In this document: positions 16,145 through 19,142 of the stretch, piece by piece
Layout of the letters: each line of letters starts with the position of its first letter
Position numbering within the stretch: the first letter of the stretch is position 1
Source of the DNA: CAYUNA01 sp047629355
GTDB taxonomy: Bacteria > Bacteroidota > Bacteroidia > Chitinophagales > Saprospiraceae
NCBI GenBank assembly: GCA_047629355.1
Contig: JBLHWU010000124.1
Span: 1-19,142, forward strand
Length of the DNA stretch: 19,142 nucleotides
Reading direction: 5' to 3'
Translations under genes and position numbers: made by a program
Notes under the pieces: generated by a model
Seen by the model: the letters and a program-made list of their open reading frames with translations, nothing else
Told to the model about the DNA's origin: nothing
Databases searched by the model: none

Positions 16145-16636
16145 TTGAGTACAAAAACACCTGCTTTATTGAAAAATCGCGACCAATTCCTACCCATTGA
16201 TTTATCCAAAATACCCCGTGTTGCCGTTATTGGAAAATTGGCAAAACAGATTGAAATTGAGGATAAAAGCCTATGGTCTATTTTAAAAAAAGCCGCTAAT
16301 ATCGAATTAGAATTTGCTTATGCAGAAGGGCATTTTGATACCAATGAAGTCAATGAAACGCTAATGAATAAAGCCCAACGAGCTGCTTCGGTTGCGGATG
16401 TGGCAGTCATTTTTGTTGGATATTTCAAAAAAGCAGATAGAGAAAAAACGGATAAATTACCGACGCCGCAAAATGTCTTAGTGGATGTTGTTTCGCAGGT
16501 TGAAAAAAATGTGGTGGTTGTGGTTTTAGCTAATTCTGAAGTAAAGATGCCTTGGAAAAAGCAGGTGAGAAGTATTTTACAATTGACAGAATTGGATAGC
16601 AAGATTGTGAATTTCCTTTTTGTTAATAACCTTTAA
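16145..16636 (+). CDS. isolated glycoside hydrolase family 3 C-terminal-domain fragment
   Basis: 163 codons, apparently starting at TTG. The sequence opens inside what is normally the middle of a GH3 beta-glucosidase: PALLKNRDQFLPIDLSKI and RVAVIGK match the usual LLKN..LLPLDLSKIKRIAVIGP. It continues with the Rossmann-like C domain, including FAYAEGHFD, AASVADVAVIFVGY, LPTPQNVLVD, VVVVVLANSEVKMPWK and VRSILQ. The N-terminal barrel that carries the nucleophile is absent, and the end (about GQ..G onward) is lost, so it cannot be an active glycosidase. The glycines of the pocket are also eroded (IGKLAKQ in place of IGPNAD). The reading frame is nevertheless open, with a promoter-like box before it and a hairpin terminator after it. 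It is either a gene relic or a repurposed small protein. Confidence 0.6.
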   Translation: MSTKTPALLKNRDQFLPIDLSKIPRVAVIGKLAKQIEIEDKSLWSILKKAANIELEFAYAEGHFDTNEVNETLMNKAQRAASVADVAVIFVGYFKKADREKTDKLPTPQNVLVDVVSQVEKNVVVVVLANSEVKMPWKKQVRSILQLTELDSKIVNFLFVNNL

Positions 16637-16640
16637 TATT

Positions 16641-16676
16641 GCGCACTGCCTGCGGCAGCGCAGATGTCTTTTTTAA
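16641..16676 (+). terminator. GC-rich hairpin terminator after the GH3 fragment
   Basis: A hairpin CTGCC-TGC-GGCAG (16646-16658), extended with a small bulge by GCG/CGC, is followed after about 7 nt by a run of T. It starts 4 nt after the stop codon. Confidence 0.65.
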
Positions 16677-16738
16677 GGAACAAAAAAGTTTTTACAAATA
16701 TTTTTTGTTCCCCAAAATCTCTTAGTAACGCAGAAACA

Positions 16739-17572
16739 CTAAGCCTTTTCAAAAATCACAATATCTTGAAAATTCAAACAATCCACTTTCGGCAATTCAC
16801 TCCAATGACCATGATTCATAGAAACGATTTTCAATCCATGCTTCGCCGCCACTTCTTTTAAATAAGAAATATCAAATGCGACATTCGCCGATTTTACAGC
16901 ATCATCCATCAAGCGATAATGCGCGTAATCGTAGGGGAAACCGAATTTATCTTCGCCCGTCGTTCGTTGAACAATTTCGGGATTATAAAGAAAAAAGGTC
17001 GCTAAACATCGCCCACCTTTCACCGTTACACGCGAGATTTCTTTTAAATAATTATCCACTTGTTCGGGCAACATGTGCGTAAAAACAGAGGTCAGAAAAG
17101 AAAAATTAAACGTGTTATTATCGAAAGGAAAAGTAAAATAAGCGGCAGATTCGCCCTCATTGCTATACAAGTCGTTTTTTAAATGAACTTGTTGAAAATG
17201 AAAATTTGAGTACTTCGCCGATACATTTTTTTGACACCACTCCACCCCTTCTTCGACAATATCAAAACCATCGTATCGACCTTTTCCATTCAAATACTGC
17301 GTCAACGGAATTGCCATCCGACCGATACCGCTACCGATATCCAATACGCGATGATGCGGTTGTAAATCACCCAAACTTTTAAAGTGTTGGAGAAATTCTT
17401 GCCCTTGTTGACAGAAATCGCCACCGCCGGTAAAAACCATACCGCGTGGAGGCTGCAACTCGTCACGATTGCTCGTTAAAGTATCCCAAATATCTATTGG
17501 AAAATAGTAAACTCGGCGAGCAGTGCGCCGTAATTTAGGCGACAAGGCATAATAAACCTGGCGTAAATTCAT
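16739..17572 (-). CDS. class I SAM-dependent methyltransferase
   Basis: A 277-aa soluble methyltransferase. The N-terminal 70 residues contain RRVYYFPIDIWDTLTSNRDE and LQPPRGMVFTGGGDF, a lead-in seen in a group of polysaccharide- or small-molecule-linked methyltransferases. SAM motif I is VLDIGSGIGRM (76-86), and the post-I acidic stretch is YDGFDIVEEGVEW. The motif IV/V region is FDNNTFNFSFLTSVFTHMLP, followed by EISRVTVKGGRCLATFFLY. The fold is a Methyltransf_11/25 type. The substrate cannot be told from the sequence. It is 86 nt downstream of the small NqrM-like gene on the same strand, but a perfect 23-bp hairpin fills that gap and ends 5 nt from its ATG (17572). Confidence 0.88.
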   Translation of the reverse strand: MNLRQVYYALSPKLRRTARRVYYFPIDIWDTLTSNRDELQPPRGMVFTGGGDFCQQGQEFLQHFKSLGDLQPHHRVLDIGSGIGRMAIPLTQYLNGKGRYDGFDIVEEGVEWCQKNVSAKYSNFHFQQVHLKNDLYSNEGESAAYFTFPFDNNTFNFSFLTSVFTHMLPEQVDNYLKEISRVTVKGGRCLATFFLYNPEIVQRTTGEDKFGFPYDYAHYRLMDDAVKSANVAFDISYLKEVAAKHGLKIVSMNHGHWSELPKVDCLNFQDIVIFEKA

Positions 17573-17576
17573 TCCT

Positions 17577-17649
17577 TAATGGTTAAGGATTAATGGTTAG
17601 TGGCTAATGGTTTTCAACGCAAATATTAACCATTAATCCTTAACCATTA
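17577..17649. repeat. perfect 23-bp inverted repeat of TAATGGTTA words
   Basis: The arms 17577-17599 and 17627-17649 are perfect complements around a 27-nt loop. Each arm contains the word TAATGGTTA twice, and a third, looser copy follows on each side (CTAATGGTT at 17604; AACCATTCA at 17648). It fills the space between two minus-strand genes, 10 nt after one stop and 5 nt before the next start, so the mRNA hairpin would sit directly at the initiation site of the methyltransferase. Confidence 0.9.
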
Positions 17650-17658
17650 ACCATTCAT

Positions 17659-17865
17659 TTATGCTTTTACTTCAGGCATTGCACAATCGTCACCTGCTTT
17701 TTTACCACAAACCGTACAGTCACCAATTTCTTTTTTCAACATTGGATTATTGGTAGCACAAGTACCACGAAATTCATTACCGGTCAGAATCTGACGAATA
17801 TTTATCAAAATAAAAGACAGTCCGAAGATGAAAAAGATGACGCTAAAGGTATATAAGAGTTCCAT
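17659..17865 (-). CDS. small Cys-rich membrane protein, NqrM-like
   Basis: A 68-aa protein. I start it at the ATG at 17865, which gives MELLYTFSVI and a single membrane helix (about 3-23); an in-frame ATG at 17910 adds an unlikely hydrophilic leader. After the helix come RGTCATNNPMLKKEIGDC and TVCGKKAGDDC, four cysteines at 36, 50, 53 and 61. This spacing resembles NqrM (DUF539), whose one-helix members carry GSCGG...C-x2-C-G...C and deliver iron to the NqrD/NqrE site of the sodium-pumping NADH:quinone reductase, which is common in Bacteroidota. The usual CGG is CAT here, so it may be a divergent NqrM or a separate family. No nqr gene is in the window. Confidence 0.78.
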   Translation of the reverse strand: MELLYTFSVIFFIFGLSFILINIRQILTGNEFRGTCATNNPMLKKEIGDCTVCGKKAGDDCAMPEVKA

Positions 17866-17959
17866 TTTTTTGAAATTTATTTTTGTTTGAAAAAATGCCG
17901 ATTTTATCATTTTCTAATCAAATCAGCTATTCATAAAACACGCTTTGAAATCAATAGTT

Positions 17960-17967
17960 TACTTTTG
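17960..17967 (+). promoter_or_regulatory. candidate -7 box (TACTTTTG) for mazG
   Basis: TACTTTTGCAGC is a strong match to the Bacteroidota form TAnnTTTGC. It lies about 130 nt before the mazG ATG in the divergent region. No well-spaced TTTG -33 box was found. Confidence 0.45.
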
Positions 17968-18098
17968 CAGCATTAACTCAAAACGTCGCAAAAATAGACT
18001 TATTTTATTAAAAATTAGTGATTCATTCTTGTTGACTTACAATTCAGTCTAAAAAGTACGGAAATAAACAAGTAACGAATCAATCAATAACTAAAATC

Positions 18099-18878
18099 AT
18101 GGCTACCGAACCGAAAAATTTGCAAAAAAAACTCGACGCATTCGCCCGTTTATTGACTATTATGGATGAATTGCGGGAACAATGCCCCTGGGATAAAAAG
18201 CAAACGCTACAATCTCTCCGAAATTTGACCATCGAAGAAACGTATGAATTAGCCGATGAAATCATCGAAAATAATCTCGATGGTATCAAAGAAGAACTTG
18301 GTGACATCATGCTACACATGGTTTTCTACGCTAAGATTGCGGAAGAGAAAGGGGCATTTGATATTGGCGATGCAATAAATGCCAATTGTGATAAACTGAT
18401 TTCTAGACATCCACATATTTATAGTGATGTGGTGGTCAAAGATGAAGCAGAAGTAAAGCGAAATTGGGAAAAATTAAAATTGAAAGAAGGTAAAAAGTCA
18501 GTCTTGGGCGGTGTACCTAAGTCCTTGCCAGCGATGGTCAAAGCTTATAGAATGCAAGAAAAAACGGCGCAAGTTGGTTTTGAATGGGAAAATGCGGCGC
18601 AAGTTTGGGAAAAAGTAGAAGAAGAAATCGGGGAATATAAAGAAGCTGTAGAAATGAACCATTCGCAAAAAAGAAAAGAGGAAGAATTTGGAGATATCCT
18701 ATTTTCACTGATAAATTATGCTCGTTTTCAAGGCATTGAACCCGAGACAGCTTTAGAAACAGTGAATAAAAAATTCAAAAAACGATTTGAATACATTGAA
18801 GCGCAAGCGCCGAAACGGTTGGAAGATATGACCTTGGAGGAGATGGATACGTTGTGGAATGAGGCGAAGGAAAAGTGA
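18099..18878 (+). CDS. mazG: nucleoside triphosphate pyrophosphohydrolase MazG
   Basis: Hydrolyses (d)NTPs to monophosphate and pyrophosphate, cleaning the nucleotide pool and, in Escherichia coli, lowering ppGpp. The 259-aa protein has the standard two MazG domains. The first has CPWDKKQTLQSLRNL (29-43), the metal-binding EETYE (46-50), then D53-E54, and KEELGDIMLHMVFYA (64-78). The middle has ISRHPHIYSD. The second has VEEEIGEYKEAVE (about 174-186) and EEEFGDILFSLINYARF (about 192-208). The EExxE and ExxD metal motifs are kept in both halves. The length matches the E. coli enzyme (263 aa). The ATG at 18099 fits the family start. It is a single-gene unit with a candidate promoter about 130 nt upstream. 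Confidence 0.97.
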   Translation: MATEPKNLQKKLDAFARLLTIMDELREQCPWDKKQTLQSLRNLTIEETYELADEIIENNLDGIKEELGDIMLHMVFYAKIAEEKGAFDIGDAINANCDKLISRHPHIYSDVVVKDEAEVKRNWEKLKLKEGKKSVLGGVPKSLPAMVKAYRMQEKTAQVGFEWENAAQVWEKVEEEIGEYKEAVEMNHSQKRKEEEFGDILFSLINYARFQGIEPETALETVNKKFKKRFEYIEAQAPKRLEDMTLEEMDTLWNEAKEK

Positions 18879-19052
18879 TTCATGCTTACATTGCTATATG
18901 GTTTCATTGTTGGAATTCAATCAATTTTTATGACTTGAAAAATTAACAAAAATGCAACTACTATGGAAGAATAATATTTAACAATTGATAAAATCGACGA
19001 TGCTTAGTAAAACTTATTTAATAAGTTGGACCATAATGCGCCGTAATTTTTT

Positions 19053-19120
19053 CTTCTAAAGAATTCAAAAAATCGTTGCATAGCCTTCGTTACGGAACTA
19101 TTTTTTGTGTTTTTTAGAAG
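19053..19120. repeat. 21-bp imperfect inverted repeat near the right edge
   Basis: The arms 19053-19073 (beginning CTTCTAAA) and 19100-19120 pair with about three mismatches around a 26-nt loop. The minus strand from the window edge to a TAA at 19004-19006 is an open frame of about 45 codons crossing the repeat (ends NYGALWSNLLNKFY). I consider it unproven. The remaining 18879-19052 is AT-rich and shows no gene. Confidence 0.55.
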
Positions 19121-19142
19121 GGAAAAGGACAAGCATAATGGC

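Noticed and set aside
2286..17649. The repeats as a CRISPR array
   Set aside because: Repeats are inverted, not regularly spaced and differ between sites; no cas genes are present.
19004..19142. Minus-strand open frame running off the right edge
   Set aside because: About 45 codons overlapping an inverted repeat with low-complexity A/T runs; no family recognised.

Overview
This window looks like a chromosomal segment of a Bacteroidota bacterium, most likely near the Saprospiria/Chitinophagia side. The DNA is AT-rich, Shine-Dalgarno signals are sparse, and several start regions carry Bacteroidota-type -7 boxes (TAnnTTTG). Two decayed genes end in the C-terminal sorting domain of the type IX secretion system, which is confined to this phylum. 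The placement below phylum level is an inference.

Layout. 1-2285: the edge of an unknown gene, then an overlapping pair of membrane PH-domain (YdbS/YdbT-like) genes on +. 2286-2667: a convergent junction made of a long inverted repeat that has been split by a 295-bp non-autonomous element with 12-bp terminal inverted repeats and a 9-bp target duplication. 2662-4127 (-): an orphan LolD/MacB-type ABC ATPase and a small outer-membrane beta-barrel-like protein. 4856-6655 (+): a secreted 599-aa protein with SPOR-like repeats and a peptidoglycan-binding-like segment, followed by a clear terminator. 6868-8691 (-): a hotdog acyl-CoA thioesterase, a small conserved-looking protein and lipB. 9046-9875 (+): a thioredoxin-like, type IX-secreted pseudogene with two stops and two frameshifts. 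9877-11100 (-): an RlmI-type 23S rRNA methyltransferase. 11572-15102 (-): dnaE, the replicative polymerase alpha subunit. 15103-16144: a gene-poor region with two hairpin arrays and a broken sorting-domain remnant. 16145-16636 (+): an isolated glycoside-hydrolase-family-3 C-domain fragment with its own promoter and terminator signals. 16739-17865 (-): a SAM methyltransferase and a small Cys-rich NqrM-like membrane protein. 18099-18878 (+): mazG.

Most genes are ordinary housekeeping genes in short or single-gene units (replication, lipoylation, rRNA modification, nucleotide-pool cleaning, envelope). No defence system, CRISPR array, prophage, tRNA or rRNA was recognised.

The unusual content is between genes. 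At least five junctions hold a long inverted repeat built from a short word repeated two or three times with variation and then repeated as its reverse complement. The word differs at every site. Two of these hairpins lie 5-16 nt from a start codon, and one encloses a candidate lipB promoter. This may be an unrecognised class of intergenic palindromic element, and it is the main lead in the window.
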